From assembly GCA_030035585.1 (NCBI GenBank), contig CM057460.1, positions 126,836,714 to 126,900,713 on the forward strand: a stretch of 64,000 bases of DNA. Direction: 5' to 3'. The translations under genes were made by a program, and so were the position numbers. The DNA comes from Dugong dugon (lineage: Eukaryota > Chordata > Mammalia > Sirenia > Dugongidae). The notes beneath the pieces are model-generated. The model was not told the origin of the DNA. It searched no databases and saw nothing but the letters and a program-made list of their open reading frames with translations. The first letter of the stretch is position 1; each line of letters opens with the position of its first letter. Below, piece by piece: positions 36,581-49,455 of this stretch.

Positions 36581-37117
36581 CATCCTGTATCTCTAGTGCC
36601 TAGAAACGTGCCCAGCACATGGCAAGGACTCTGTAAATACTTGTAATCTAAGGAAAAGCAGCAATGGATTAAAAGGGCAGCAATATCGGGGAATTAATTT
36701 GGTTTTCAACTGCAGGAAAGAGAATGGCTGCAAGAGGACTATAATCTTATGCCGAGCTAGACTAACTTTGAAGTCAAGGGCCAAAATAAAATCACCAACA
36801 TGCAAGGAATTGAAAGATTACCACTCACAGGCTCTCTTTGAGCAAATATTTCTAGCAAAAAGAGAAATGGACCTAAGAAAGTGGTAAACAAATAAACTTG
36901 TTTTAGTTAAACCTATGAAGTTGTTGATAGCATAATACAAAAATAATAGCAGTCTAGAACTAAAATCTCAATAGTCTCAACATAGTGGAATTGGAATAGG
37001 AAGGACAGGGAGAAATTGAAAGCAGGTGAAGTTTGAAATTACATCAAATCAATAGATAACTTTTCAGAGAGTGCATAGAGATATTTATGAATGCTAGATA
37101 TTCATAAAAGATATATT

Positions 37118-37186
37118 CTGTGTTTCAGTCTGTGGTACATAGGATTGCTATAAGTCAGAACTGACTTAACAGCACCTAACAACAAC
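37118..37186 (+). mobile_element. RTE 3'-tail fragment
   Basis: Only the last 70 bp of RTE: 'tacataggattgctataagt' to 'cagcacctaacaacaacaag'. Confidence 0.8.
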
Positions 37187-37189
37187 AAG

Positions 37190-37431
37190 CATGTGTGTAA
37201 AATATAAGGATAATCACAAGAATAATAGAAATAAAATGTATTATGCCCAAACTACTGGAGGAAAAAAACTCAAAGAACTTAAAATAAGTGAAACAAATGA
37301 TAAAAAATAATGGGCAAACTAACAAAGATAAAGAAAGTAGATTAAATGGAAAACAAAATAAGAATGTAGAAAGACATCCACTCATATCAGTAATCACATT
37401 ATAGGTAAATGGCTAAATTTCCCCATTTTAC
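37190..37431 (+). mobile_element. Probable ancient L1 fragment
   Basis: A/T-rich text ending 'atcagtaatcacattataggtaaatgg', which resembles the start of ORF2 in old L1s. Confidence 0.4.
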
Positions 37432-39995
37432 AGAGATTTATAGGTTTGGTAAAATAATAAAATTTAGTGTGGATTGTGATGCAAAAATGTTGGGACGCCG
37501 TTCTAGGGTATATACTAAGTGGTGAAATTTCTGAGTCAAAGGGTGTGTGCATTTTGGGTTTTACTAGATATTGCCAAATTGCTCTCCAAATTAATCGTAT
37601 CAATTTATATTCCCACTGATGTGTGTCAGAATTTTCATTGCCAATTCTTGATATTTTTAGAATTTAAAATTTCTGCCAATATAACAAGTGTAAAATGTTA
37701 TTTCATTGTTATTTGATTATGCGTTTCCTTGACTACTAATAAGGTTGAACATCTTTACATGTATTTATTGGCCATTCCATAAATAAGTTTTGTCTGTTCT
37801 GGAATGCTACATAAATGGTATCATGCAGCAAATACTCTGGCTTCTTTCACTCAGCATAGTAATTTTGCTGTGCATCCATGCTATTTGTTGTGTGTAGCAG
37901 TGGTTCTTTCCTTCATGTATGGATGTATGTATACATGTATGTATTTGCTGAGTAATATCTCTTTGTATGGATAAACTACTGTTGGTTATTCCAGTCTTCC
38001 TATTGATGGACATTTGGGTGGTTTTCAGTTTTGGTCTATTGCAAATAAAGCTAATATAAACATTCTTGTACAAGTATTTTTCTGGACATATGCATTCATT
38101 TCTCTTGGGTCTATACCCAGTAATAGATTTGCTGGGTTGTAGGGTAGGGGTATGTTTAATTTTACTAGAAACTGCCAAACTATTTTCCAAAATGCTTGTG
38201 CCGTTTTACATTTTCATCAGCAATGTATGAGAATATTTTTACTCCATTCTTCACCAACATTTGATGCTGTGTCTTTTAAATGGCAGCCATTTTAGAAGGT
38301 ATCAAATGGTATCTCATTGTGGTTTCAGTTTGCGCTTCCCTGATGACTAGTGATGTTGAGCATCTTTTCACATGCTTAATGGCCATTCAGATACCTTCTT
38401 TTGTGAGATGCCTGTTCAAATTTTTGCCCATTTTATAATGCGCTGTTTGTCTTTTCATTATTGTTTGTAGGAGTTCTTGATATATTCTAGATATATCTAT
38501 GAGGAAATTTTAACACAGATTCCTAAATAACTTCCAGGTTAAAGAAGAAATCTTACTGAAATTACAAACAACCTGGGAATAAATGAAAATGTGAATGCAA
38601 CATTAAAAAAAAAAAAAAAAAGCCTATGTGATGCTTACCAAATTATACTTAGAGGACATTTTATAGCTTTAAATGTCCTAATTAGACAATGAGAAAGATT
38701 TAAGAAAATGAGCTAAGCTCATGACTCAAGAAGCTATATAACAAATAATAAAATAAACCTCCAAAAGTAGAAAGAAACAATTAATAAACATGTGAAATGC
38801 AGGGGATTAATGAAGTAAAAGGAAAAAATTGATTACGGCCTTGAAACTCCAACTATGAAAAAGGAGAAAATTCCAGAAACAAATTAGAAATAAGGAGAAA
38901 TAATATCCAGTTAGAAGTTTTAGAAAATAAAAACATACCAGGTTCAATTTCATTACAGTAAGTTTGAAAATCCAGCTTAAAAAATGGATGATTTTTCTAG
39001 GTAAATAAATTCAATAAATTCTAAAACTGACTAAAGAAAGACAAACAACTACAGAAACATTGAAAAGTTAGTCAAAGGCAGTCATGAAGCCCAGATCCCC
39101 AAGGAATAGATAATTTTTTGATTGTATAACTTCCTTCAGAATATAGAATAAAATTGGAAGTTTCTCAGCTCATCTATGAGGTTTGTATAACCGTATACCA
39201 AGACTAAACAATGATATCATGAGAAAAGAAAACTATAGATCAAACACATCTATGAAGAAAGATACAAAACTCCTAAATAAACATTAGCAGATTAAATCCA
39301 TTTGTATGTTAAAAGAATAGAATGTCTTAACTAAATAGGGTTTATCCTTGGAATGCCAGATTATTTCAACATTAGGAAATCTATTAATGTAATTCATTTG
39401 ATCAAAAATGAAGAAAGAAAAATCATAACATCATCTTGATAGATTTAGAAAAAAACTGAAAATAAATTCAACAAAGATCCATTTATGATTTATAAAACAC
39501 TTAACAAAATAGAGAATAAAATAAAAGATCCTCATTTTAATAAAGCAAAGAAGTTCTACACAAATATCATACTCAATGATGAATCACTAGTTTGAAACCT
39601 GAAACAAAGACAAGAAGACACTAACACTATTATTACTCAACATACCAACTAATGGAATAAAACAATAAAAAAAAAAGTATAAATATTGAAAAAGTAGAGA
39701 CAAGACTGTTTTTACTTGCAGACAATATAATTGTCTATCTAGAAAATCCATGCAAATCAACTGAAAAATGACTTAAACTAATAAGATAATTCAGCAAGTT
39801 GGCCAGATAATATATCTCATTACGAATGGATTGTGAAAATGTCATGAGGAAAAAAAAAAAGATGACATTTGTAAGACTGTAAGGTACCTAGAAATAAACT
39901 TAATGAGACATGCGTAAGACCTATACTGAAAAAAAAAAATCAATTTTGGGTAAATTTAAGGAAACTTCATGAAGAATTGCTTAGGTATTAATGTA
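37432..39995 (-). mobile_element. Ancient L1 with a 5' inversion (twin-priming structure)
   Basis: Left part 37432-38510 is minus-strand L1 ORF2 C-terminus and 3' region ('gatggacatttgggtggttt', 'tatacccagtaatagatttg', 'tggtatctcattgtggtttc'). Right part 38515-39995 is plus-strand ORF2 from the endonuclease/RT border to the RT thumb ('cattaggaaatctattaatg', 'gatagatttagaaaaaaact'). The two meet head to head near 38512. Confidence 0.75.
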
Positions 39996-40054
39996 GAAGG
40001 AGTTATGCTGGGGACCTGTCTGGGTGAGATGGGTCCAGATTGTAATATCTGACC

Positions 40055-40264
40055 AATGACTTCCCACTAGTGTTTAAGCACTCTGCTGCTAACTGAAAGT
40101 TTGATGGTTTGAACCCACTCCTCGACTCTGAGGGAGAAAGACCTGTTGATCTGCTTGCATAAAGATTATAGCCAAGAAAACCATGGGGCAGTTCTTCTCT
40201 GTCACATGGGATCATTATGAGTCCGAATCAGCTCTGCAGCACCTGGCAACAACCACCACAACAA
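40055..40264 (+). mobile_element. tRNA-derived SINE (long form)
   Basis: 'Aagcactctgctgctaactga', 'gggagaaagacctgttgatct' and the RTE-like tail 'gcacctggcaacaaccacca'. Confidence 0.85.
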
Positions 40265-41428
40265 CAGCATTGTTCTTTGGATCTGATTTATAGGTTTTAC
40301 TATCCCTTGAAATTGTTCTAGTTTCTAGAAAGAAATAAAGTGGACTGGAAGGGTGAAGATAGCTCCTGGCTGGTCTTGAGACAACAGGAAAAGACTGAGA
40401 TTGGTTGTAACATGCTTTGGCAATACCAGTGATCATGGGAGCCATGGAACTAATACTATTGAAGAGTGCAGGGTGTTTGGAGGAACTCTTGTTTTCTGGT
40501 TATGCTGGGATATTTTCCCCATATCTCTTGTGGACCAAGTGCGTGTGCCATTTTCTACAGTACACAAGCAGGGAAGCATAGAGGATGGTAGCTGTCAAGC
40601 TCTTGTGGGTGTATATGTGTGGCCACACAATCTGCATATTCAAGCTGGGAACGCCAAGATATTAGGACAGGATACCTTGGAGGATATTCAGTTTTCATGA
40701 GGGCTTTGGAGTTTGTGGGGAGAAACACTGAAGGAGAATTTGATATTTAAGACTCTGGAACATCAAGAATCATGAAGCCTGATTAAAGAGAGGAGATGAA
40801 TGTCAGCCCCAAACTCTGGAGGTGTAGGTGTTGAGAAAGAGAAATTTCCCGAGAAGCTGGAAGCTTGTCCTGAAGTAAGAGAGACTCACAAAACCATGTG
40901 CCTTTCCAGAGTTAGGCTGGCCTGAAAAAAAAAATCAGGGTAAAATAAAACATTCGAACAACCTAACTCTTGATTCCAGGAGAAATCTACCGAACATGTG
41001 GTTGCTGGATCACTCTTTTATGCTTATTTCTTCATTTGTTGGTTTGTCCAGTGAATACTGATGGCAGCCCCACCATGTTCCAGTCACTGGAGCAGAGCCC
41101 AGACTGAGGAGTCTGCCTCCTCCTCAACCCGCCTGTCCAAGGATGCGGGTAGAAGAAATGTTTTAGAAATAAGGTCTCAACAGTAACCATTACAACTGCT
41201 TTTACAATTGGTCCATTTCTGCTAACCACCTTTCTCTAATATGGATAATGGAGACTGTGCGGCTAAGGTGATTTCCGGCTGGGGACAGGAGTCCAGGATA
41301 ACGCTCCTGCACACCATCCTCTCCACCCTACTCCGACCTCTGAGAGTGATGCAGGATATCACCTGCCTACTTCTTTAGCCCTGTTTTTATATCTGACAGA
41401 GGACACAGGCAGCAGCAGCAACAGCAGT
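40265..41428. other. Unique sequence, no gene recognised
   Basis: No supported repeat or coding feature. A short CAG-like run lies at about 41411-41428. Confidence 0.4.
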
Positions 41429-41588
41429 AAACCAAACCAAACCTGTTGCCATTTAGTTGATTCCGACTCACAGAGACCCTACAGAACAGAGTAGAACCGC
41501 CCCATAAGGTTTCCAAGAAGTAGCTGGTGGATTCAAATGGCTGACCTTTTGGTTAGCAGCCGTAGCTCTTAACCACTGCACCACCGGG
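41429..41588 (-). mobile_element. tRNA-derived SINE
   Basis: 'Aaaccaaaccaaacctgttgc' to 'ttaaccactgcaccaccggg', the reverse complement of the SINE with its A-rich tail. Confidence 0.9.
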
Positions 41589-43815
41589 GGTAGGTAGTTT
41601 TCTGTTTTTAGAGTAAAGAACAACATATCCTGTTTGAGCTTGAAGGCAGCTGGCAAGCTCTGAAACAGGTGGGCTGTTAATTTTTCTCTTTTGCACTCAA
41701 TGAACGGAGCTTTTGTATTCTGTTGCCTGCAAATCTCACATCCTCTGCATAGTCAGGAGCAGTCAACAACCCTGTCTGATGTCCCAGCAAGGTTCTTTTG
41801 GGACACTAGCAAGCCAGGCCCCATTCTCTGCTCCACTTCTGGTTTTGTAACTGACCTCAAGTTAATCACTTAGCTTTTCCTTGAGTCAAGTTAGGATAAT
41901 GACATGCATTGTCTTTGCTTGAAGGTGCCTTCATCCTGTAGGGAAAGAGACTGAATAAGTTAGTTTTAAAATATAATTATGAGGTGTACGAAACAAAAGG
42001 ATGAGCCCATTATTCAGCTGTCCAGATTACTTTTAGGTGAAAGGGAAAATCACAGCCACAACCCCTAAAGGAGAGACTTTAAAGCAGTAACATGCAAGCG
42101 CTCAGACAGATATTTTAAAGCCACAATTTAAAATTATAATCATACTGAAAAACCAACAGGTTTGGCAGTAATGAGTTTTTTTTCTTCAGAATTCTTATTT
42201 TGCACATGACCATTAATGTGCCCGTGTCACCTTCTTTTTGAAATTTAAATTATCAGACTCTTCATAGATTTTGACATAGAGCTCATTTTGCTCCAGCCAC
42301 CCTGAAAACAGGGAGTTTTATTTTATTTTTTTTAGTTCTACATAGTCTCTGGGGCATTTGGAAAGGATACTTGAGTGGAATTTAGTATATTCATAAGACT
42401 TTTAAAAATCAAATATCCTAAGATGAAAAGCAAGGCAGCAAAAAGGAAATACTATTTGCACAAAACTGACGTTCTTTGACTTTGCCAAATTTTGTTCCAG
42501 AGGTTAGTAACCTTCTGTTTCAAAACAGGAAAAGAAGCTGAATCACAGGGAGTCACCTACACACAAGCTTTGGTAGATAATTATTCAGTTGACAGTTTAG
42601 AGTGCTTAACAACCCTGCTCCCTGATCTCTGAAGACTGAATTCATTACGTCTTAAACAAGAAGAAAATTCCCATCGGGATTTTCAGATCTTAGTGCTTTC
42701 TTTAATTCTGTGGTTTACCTGTTTAAGTACTTGGCAAAGAGGATAAAAATGCCATTCTTAACAGTTACATCTCAGACTTTAATTATTCCTATTTTTGATC
42801 TTCTAGCTGTAGATCTAGAATTAAACAGTCTTCCTTTAATGTGGGTAGCTGATTTAATGAAAAAAGCCTTTTTCAACTTGTAGACATACAATTTTTTTTT
42901 TTTGTCTGTATGCACAGCTTGGATGGGGAGACAAAAGAAAGCACCAACTCAATGACCTTTTTGTTTTACTGGGAAGTTGATCGTAAACATTCAGAAATGT
43001 CTGGAGTATCTTGTGACACAGACTGAGAAGACAAGAGGAGTGCTCCTAATGGCCCATCGAAGACCAACATACAGTCTTAGCAAAGGTGACTGTCTCCACC
43101 CATGTCTCCACTGGACTTCACATGAATATGGTCTTTGTTCTCAAGATGCTCTGTGAGTCAGGAGGATTGGGGGTCAGTGTAGGGAGAGGATTTTTTTGGT
43201 GCTTTGGAATATTATTTCCATAGCACTTACCTAAATTGGCCAAAAAGACAGATTTCCCTTAAAGGACTTTCCTTTAATTCAACCTTTCTGTTGCTGCAGC
43301 CTTTATAAAATGGCTACTGAGGAGAAATAGTGAAAAACAAAAACAAAGCTGTCTCCTATGCATCATATATTTAGGGAGAGTTAGGGACTTAAAAGAGCCT
43401 CAATTTTTCTCACATTTTTGGCCATGACGTGGGTTTGAGCATGGTAGTGGTGAGGGTGGGGTTGACATATTTGGGTGTTTTGTTTCTTTTATTAAGTATA
43501 TATCTATTTGTAAAATACAAATATATATTTCTGTGTAAATGGGGAAGATTGGGTATACAGAAATATGAGTAAACACATAGTACCGGAAAAAGAGGAACTG
43601 TCCCAAGAACAGGAAAGACAGAACCACTCTGGGATCACAATAAACAGGCAGGAAGAGGTCCAACTTTGTGTTGTAAGATGATGAATTAGCTCAATGTCCT
43701 GACTGGAGAGCTGACTGGGCAGTCTGTATGCTCTCTCTCCTGAGAGATGAAACCTCTGAAGACCCTTGTTAATTATGAGATGCCACTGAGGCATAAAGAA
43801 GCAATAAGAAAATAG
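41589..43815. other. Unique sequence, no gene recognised
   Basis: Repeat-poor by eye, with AT-rich blocks (for example 42140-42480 and 42660-42900) that could be constrained noncoding DNA. No exon was supported. Confidence 0.4.
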
Positions 43816-43819
43816 TCAA

Positions 43820-44035
43820 CATTTATATAGTACTTACTATGTTCCAGACACTGTTCTAAGTGCATTAACATGCATAAACTAGTTTAATTCTCACAACAAC
43901 CCTATGAAGGAGGAATTATTATTACCTCCAGTCTATAGTTGTGGAAACTGAGACACGTAGAAGTGAAATAACTTGGCCAAGATCACATAGGTAGTAAGTC
44001 GCATAACAGGGCTTAAACCTGGTAGTCTGAGTGCA
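43820..44035 (-). mobile_element. MIR SINE
   Basis: 'Atatagtacttactatgttcc', 'aattctcacaacaaccctatg', 'ttgtggaaactgagacacgt' and 'cttggccaagatcacatagg': a near-complete MIR core in reverse. Confidence 0.88.
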
Positions 44036-44535
44036 GGGTACATGCTATTGGTAACTAAAAGTTCAACTGCGAGAAAAAATTAAATAAACAGTATGTCAAG
44101 GTAAGACATGCTGTGTCCAAAATGTGAAGGACATCAGATGTGGGATGGAAAACCTCATGGGAGGAAATGAAGGTAGTGAAGGAGAAGAGAAGGACGAGGC
44201 TCTTTTCTGTATCCTTTGAGAGTCAGAATCCCCTCTGAGTCATCAAGTCTCCCCCAGATTCCTGCTAAATGTGGACTTTCTCTAGGGGCACAAGATCTAC
44301 AGTGGGAGTAAAGTGAAGGTGGTCCCTGCTCTACTGACTCAAACTAGTTCCCAGGCTGACTATAGGAGTCCTGGGAAACTAGCCTTTTGCTGGTGTTAGA
44401 TTGGGGGGCTTGTAGGGCAGTACTGCCTAGGGGCAATTTGGAGGCAAGCCCAGAGGGAAGATGAGCTGCCTTCTGTGTTACTGTTGATGGGGAGATACCA
44501 AATGGTTAACAGATTTCCTACCAGCCGTCAGTGGG

Positions 44536-44697
44536 TCTGGAGCCCTGGTCACAGAGCGGTTCAGAGCTCTGCTGCTAATCAAAAGGTCAGCAGTTGGAAT
44601 CCACCAGCCGCTCCTTGGAAATGCTATGGGGCAGTTCTACTCTGTCCTATAGGGTCACTATGAGTTAAAATGAACTCAACAGCAATGGGTTGGTAAC
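44536..44697 (+). mobile_element. tRNA-derived SINE
   Basis: 'Ctggagccctggtcacagagc' to 'cactatgagttaaaatgaac' plus 'agcaatgggtt'. Confidence 0.9.
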
Positions 44698-44735
44698 TAA
44701 ATACTTAACTACAGAACACTGCCTCCAACGTGACC

Positions 44736-45125
44736 TTGTTAGTTGCTGTCAAGTCAGCTTCAACTCATAGTGACCCCACATTCAACAGAACAAAACATTG
44801 CCTGGTCCTGCGCCATCTTCATGATTGTTGGTCTGCTCAAATCCTTTGTTGCAGCTGCTGTGTATTTTGAGTGCCTTCCAAGCTGAGGGTCTTATCTTCC
44901 AGCACTATAATGAACAATGTTCTGTTGTGATCCATAGGGTTTTCATTGGCTTATTTTTGGAAGTAGATCATGAGATTTTTCTTCCTAGTCTGTCTTAGTC
45001 TGGAAGTTTTGCTGAAACATGTCCACCATGGGTGACCCCGCTGGTATTTAAAATACTAATGGCATAGTTTCCAGCATCATAGCTGCATGTAAGCCACCAC
45101 AGTACAACAACCTGACAGATAGATG
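44736..45125 (-). mobile_element. Internally deleted RTE (5' end joined to 3' end)
   Basis: Left part 44736-44865 is the RTE 3' end ('ctgtcaagtcagcttcaact', 'tggtcctgcgccatcttcat'). Right part 44866-45125 is the RTE 5' end seen at 15770-16015 ('ccagcactataatgaacaat', 'ccaccatgggtgaccccgct'). About 2.8 kb of coding sequence is missing between. A non-autonomous, SINE-like structure. Confidence 0.85.
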
Positions 45126-45154
45126 TTGGATCATGAGGGGTTGTTACTAGGCTA

Positions 45155-46735
45155 TTACTATTTCATCCTCATGAAGGAAGAGATGTGGGCTTAGAAAGGC
45201 TCAACAACTTGCCCAGGGATCTGCAGCTAGCAAATACCTGAGGCAGGATGTGGGAACCCATGGCTTTGCCCTTGATCCCACTGGTTCATCCACCATACCA
45301 TAGATGCCACTCTAAAACCCTGGTTATTCTTCTTTGTGTGGAATTATACAACCTCTCCTTTTCTGATTAAGCTAGGGTGCATCTGAATGTCCAAAGCTCA
45401 GCTTAGAGATATTTTATGTGTCACATGGAGCACTAATGAACATAGGTGTGACCGAAATTATCAGGGTTTTGAAGAGAGTGGCAAAAATGACTCATTTCTC
45501 ACCTCTGTCTACAAATGGCAAAGGTGGTGTTTGGGGGCTTTGAGTGTAATGAAGTCACAGGTGCAGAAGTCAGGGCTATTGACTCATGTGGTATGTTTCT
45601 GCATAGCCAGTGAACTGTTTCATGTCCTCCAAAAACCAACTGAATGTTCTGTAGCCCTTACATCCCTTTTCCAAGATGGAGCATGTAGGCTATATCAACT
45701 TTAGCTCATGTGATAACCTGTCCTCAGGGGAGAATTCTGGGGGATAGATAAAGAAAGTGCTTTTGGATCCTTGGAACATAATAAAAACAAGAGCTACATC
45801 TTACCAAGTACTTTCTAAATGTCAGGTACTTGGCATGAAACATCTCATCGAATTAACACACCAACTTTATGAAGTAGATACTGTTTCTAGGCCCATTTTA
45901 CAAATGAGAGGACTAAGGCTTAAGTAGATGAAGTCACTTATCCAAGTTACGTGACTCCAGAGCCTAAGAGGGTAACCATTACGAATACTATCTGTCATAC
46001 ATTGATTATCTTAGACTACACACATCCATTGCAATGGATTGAGTTTGGAATCAGTCCCGCTATCTGTGGTCTAAAGGGAAACCTGATTCCATCCTATTTC
46101 TCAGGCCCCTAACCCTTGGTCTCTGAGGCCCTGGGATCCTGAAGGGGGAGCTCACTCAGCCCTTAGAGGAAGGAAGTACCTCATCATTTCCCCAAATGGA
46201 TTTGGAAGAACCCCTAGGTTTGGCCTAAGGGTTAAAGGCCTAAGGGAGAGAAAGGATGTCTTTTGGGATATGTAATTTTGGATCTTGTCAGGGTGTCCTC
46301 ACTGTCAGGGGTGGGGGGGGGGCTGTCTTTAAATGCCACATCTGGTGACTGTCTGGCCTCCAAGATCTTTCTGTAGCCAGAAAAGAAGTTCAGGAACTGG
46401 AACTAGACATGCAGGTTATTATCTCAGGTGGCGTTTCCCTCAGAGGGCAAAACTACGATGTGGAGCATGGAATTTAGTCAAAGTGTCTACCTCTACAACT
46501 TGACTGGAGCTCAGTGCTAAAATCAAGACAAGCAGCCTCTAAGTTTCTTCTCTAAATGGTAGTGCAGAATTTTGGAAGTCAGATTAGTCTTTGAAGACAG
46601 ATAATTTAATACAATCGCTTCATTTTATTCATTTTACAACTGAGGGAACTGAGACTCAAGGTTTCCCCGAGGTCATTCCTTGAATGACAGAGCTGGGATT
46701 TGAACTCATGTCTCTTGACTCCTTTGTCCAAATCC
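45155..46735 (-). mobile_element. Three MIR fragments in unique sequence
   Basis: MIR pieces in reverse at about 45155-45290 ('caacaacttgcccagggatc'), 45790-45975 ('cccattttacaaatgagagg') and 46600-46735 ('cattttacaactgagggaac', 'gagctgggatttgaactcat'). Between them is unrecognised unique sequence; the 105-codon frame at 45387-45704 shows no domain. Confidence 0.75.
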
Positions 46736-47169
46736 CAAAAGTTACCTGTGTCCAGTGGCTTACTCATGCTTTTAAGTGCCTGAGGCTTTCGTCTAGCTCT
46801 GGAGCATTTGGAGAAATCCCTCATGATTCTTCTTCTCAGAAGGGAGTATGGTGTTCAGGCTTTTATAATATAATCTTAAGTAATGATGTTTAGGAACTTA
46901 CGGATAGGCATTTAAAATCCAGTTCCCTGGTTTCATGGTAACAAAACAAAACCTCTCTTGCTGCAACTCTCTGCAACATGTTTGAGACCTGGAACCTGCC
47001 TAAGTAGAGTTTAATAAGCATAACAGACATTCCTGCACGATTCAGAATGCTGCAATACCTCAAGGTCATCATCCTAGAGAGCTCTGTGTGGAACTTCTAA
47101 GACACAACCTAGTTTATAATTTTTTTATTGATTTTGTTTGTTTGTTTTGGTCACTTGACCTTGTATGTT

Positions 47170-47678
47170 TGTGGTGGTTAAGGTTATGTGTCACCTGGGC
47201 TAGGCCGTGATTCTCAGTGGTTCAGCAGCTATGATGTAATCATCCTCATGATGGGATTTGTTGTGAGCAGCCAATCAGTTGAAAGGGGAGTTTCCTTGCG
47301 GGTGTGGATGTTCTGGCAAAGCTTGCCTTCTCTCCATCCTGCGTCTGACTCATCATCCTCCAACCTCCAATTCTTGAGATGTGAGCCAGCAGCCTGTCAT
47401 CTGACCTGCAGATTTTGGGAATTGCCAGCCCCTAAAATCCCATAGCCAGGAGCCTGCTGTCTGACCTGCAGATTTTGGGTTCATCAGCCCCTGCAACCAA
47501 GTGAGTCAGGAGACGCCTCCAGCTTGATACCTGATCCACGGATTTGGGACCTTCCAGCCTCCACAACTGCATGAGCCATTTCCTTGAAACAATTTTCTCT
47601 GTATATGTGTGTGTATATATATATATATATATATACACTTCACTGGTTTTAATTCTCTAGAGAACTCAGCCTAAGACA
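47170..47678 (+). mobile_element. Solo LTR, ERVL-like
   Basis: Starts TGTGGTGGTTAAGGTTATGT and ends 'gaactcagcctaagaca'; 509 bp. It holds internal near-repeats of 'catctgacctgcag' and a (TA)n microsatellite at 47607-47635. Flanks ATGTT and ATATT differ at one base. A different family from the MaLR-type LTRs here. Confidence 0.75.
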
Positions 47679-47689
47679 ATATTTATAAA

Positions 47690-48258
47690 AGTAAAATGTC
47701 TGGTTAGTTGAGAGTTTTGGATTAGTTGAATTATGTTTAATTGAGGTCTTTCGTTATATAATGGCTGCCCTATCATTGACCTGCCAGCTGCCCCAAGTAA
47801 GTTGTAAAGAAATATTTAGGTATTTAGTGGCATAGAAATTTCTTGGTATTTATAAAAATACATTCCCCTTAGCCTAGAGCATATCTATTGTACATCAAAT
47901 GAGAACAAGACAAAACACCTTGGTGACTGACACTCAGCCTAGAATATGAATCTATTTAACTCTCCTGCACCCTCCCATCTTCTGGCAGGTTCTGAAGCTG
48001 AGGGAATCAGGAAGAACAGGGCTTTGAACTCTTCCCAGGCTAGGTCTGCTTATGGTGCCCATGTGGCTGGCCCTGCCCAGAGGGAGACCTGAGAGCTGCC
48101 TGACATCTCTTCAGTTTCTTGAATTTCCAAATGGACAACTTTACTGGTGAGGGTGAACAGATGCAAGTCTTCTCCCTCTGAGGCAATCAGGTCATTCGAC
48201 TGGTATAAATGGCACTGCCTTCAGCTGCCCAGATCGTCCTCTCTGGGTCTGGTGGTTG
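47690..48258. other. Unique sequence, no gene recognised
   Basis: No supported feature. Confidence 0.4.
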
Positions 48259-48263
48259 CCTCA

Positions 48264-48777
48264 TGTCTTAGTCATCTAGTGCTGCTATAACAGAAATACC
48301 ACAAGTGGATAGCATTAACAAAGAGAAATTTATTTTCTCACCGTCTAGTAGGCTACAAGTCCAAATTCAGGGCGTCAGCTGGAGGGGAAGGCTTTCTGTC
48401 TCTGTTGGCTCTGGAGGAAGGTCCTCGTCGTCATCAGTCTTCCTGCAGACTAGGAGCTTCTCTGCTCAGGGACCCCGAGTCCAAAGGACACGCTTTTCTC
48501 CCTGCACTGCTTTCTTGGTGGTATGAGGTCCCCCAATTCTCTGCTTGCTTCCCTTTCCTTTTATCTCTTGTAAGATAAAAGGTGGTGCAAGCCACACCCA
48601 GGGAAACTCCCTTTACATTGGATCAGGGATATGACCTGAGCAAGGGTGTTACAGTCCCACCCTAATCCTCTTTAACATAAAATTACAATTACAAAATGGA
48701 GGACAACTACACAATACTGAGAATCATGGCCTAACCAAGCTGACACATTTTGGGGGGACACAAGTCAATCCATGATA
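48264..48777 (-). mobile_element. Solo LTR, ERVL-MaLR-type
   Basis: 514 bp, perfect 5-bp duplication CCTCA (48259-48263, 48778-48782). It belongs to the second type, with 'gtaagataaaaggtggtgca', shared with 50640-52692 and 62381-62889. The only copy of the family here that is not in RTE or SINE sequence. Confidence 0.9.
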
Positions 48778-49249
48778 CCTCATAAATAAGTATTTTTGTC
48801 CTCTTTCATTCAATCAAATAGAACAGCAATAATTAAAAGTGGTCTTAATATAGTTACCCTTTTCTCATTGGTCCTTGGAAAATAAGTCTCCCAAACATGT
48901 CCTTTTTTTTCCTTCCAGGCTTTTTTTCAGGGAAGGAACAGAGACCTCTTCAAGCTAGTGCAAGTAAAAGGAACTTAATGTTAAGGTACATGTGGAACAA
49001 TGAGGAAGGTCAGAGGCTTCTGGGAATCCTAGGACTGAGACCAAGGTGTAACTGAGTCACCAGGATCTGGAACAAAGGATTCAAGGGGCCTCTAGCAGCC
49101 ATTGCGGAGCTGTTAGAGGGTCCTCACTCAGGCTCCACCATTAAGATGAAATACCTACCTTCTATGTAATGACTTCTCCTTCTCTCCCAAACATCAGTGG
49201 CTCCATCTGCTTGCCTGTTGCCCTAGCTTACCCTTAATTTTGACCTCTC

Positions 49250-49455
49250 TGTGACATAGTGGTTAAGCACTAGGCTGCTAACTGAAAAGTTGGTGGCTTG
49301 ATCCCACCAGCAGCACCACAGAAGAAAAGACCTGGCAATCTGCTCCCATAAAGATTACAGCCTAGGAACCCTATAGGGCAGTTCTACTCTGCCCTGTAGG
49401 GTCTCTATGTGTCGGAATTGACTCTACAGTAAAGGGTAGTTTTTTTTTTTTTTGT
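49250..49455 (+). mobile_element. tRNA-derived SINE (long form)
   Basis: 'Gtgacatagtggttaagcac', 'aaaagacctggcaatctgct', 'ctctatgtgtcggaattgac' and a T-run. Confidence 0.9.

Larger units (their letters stand above)
36145..36594. mobile_element. L2 remnant hosting a nested SINE pair
   Basis: Flanking text 'tcctagtgcctagaaacgtg'-like (36590-36640) is an L2 3' end on the plus strand. The pair is bracketed by CATCCTTGTATCCCT (36145-36159) and CATCCTGTATCTCT (36581-36594), a slightly worn target duplication. Confidence 0.75.

Noticed and set aside
45387-45704. 105-codon plus frame with Cys and Trp residues
   Set aside because: No family recognised and no splice or promoter context; not supported as coding.
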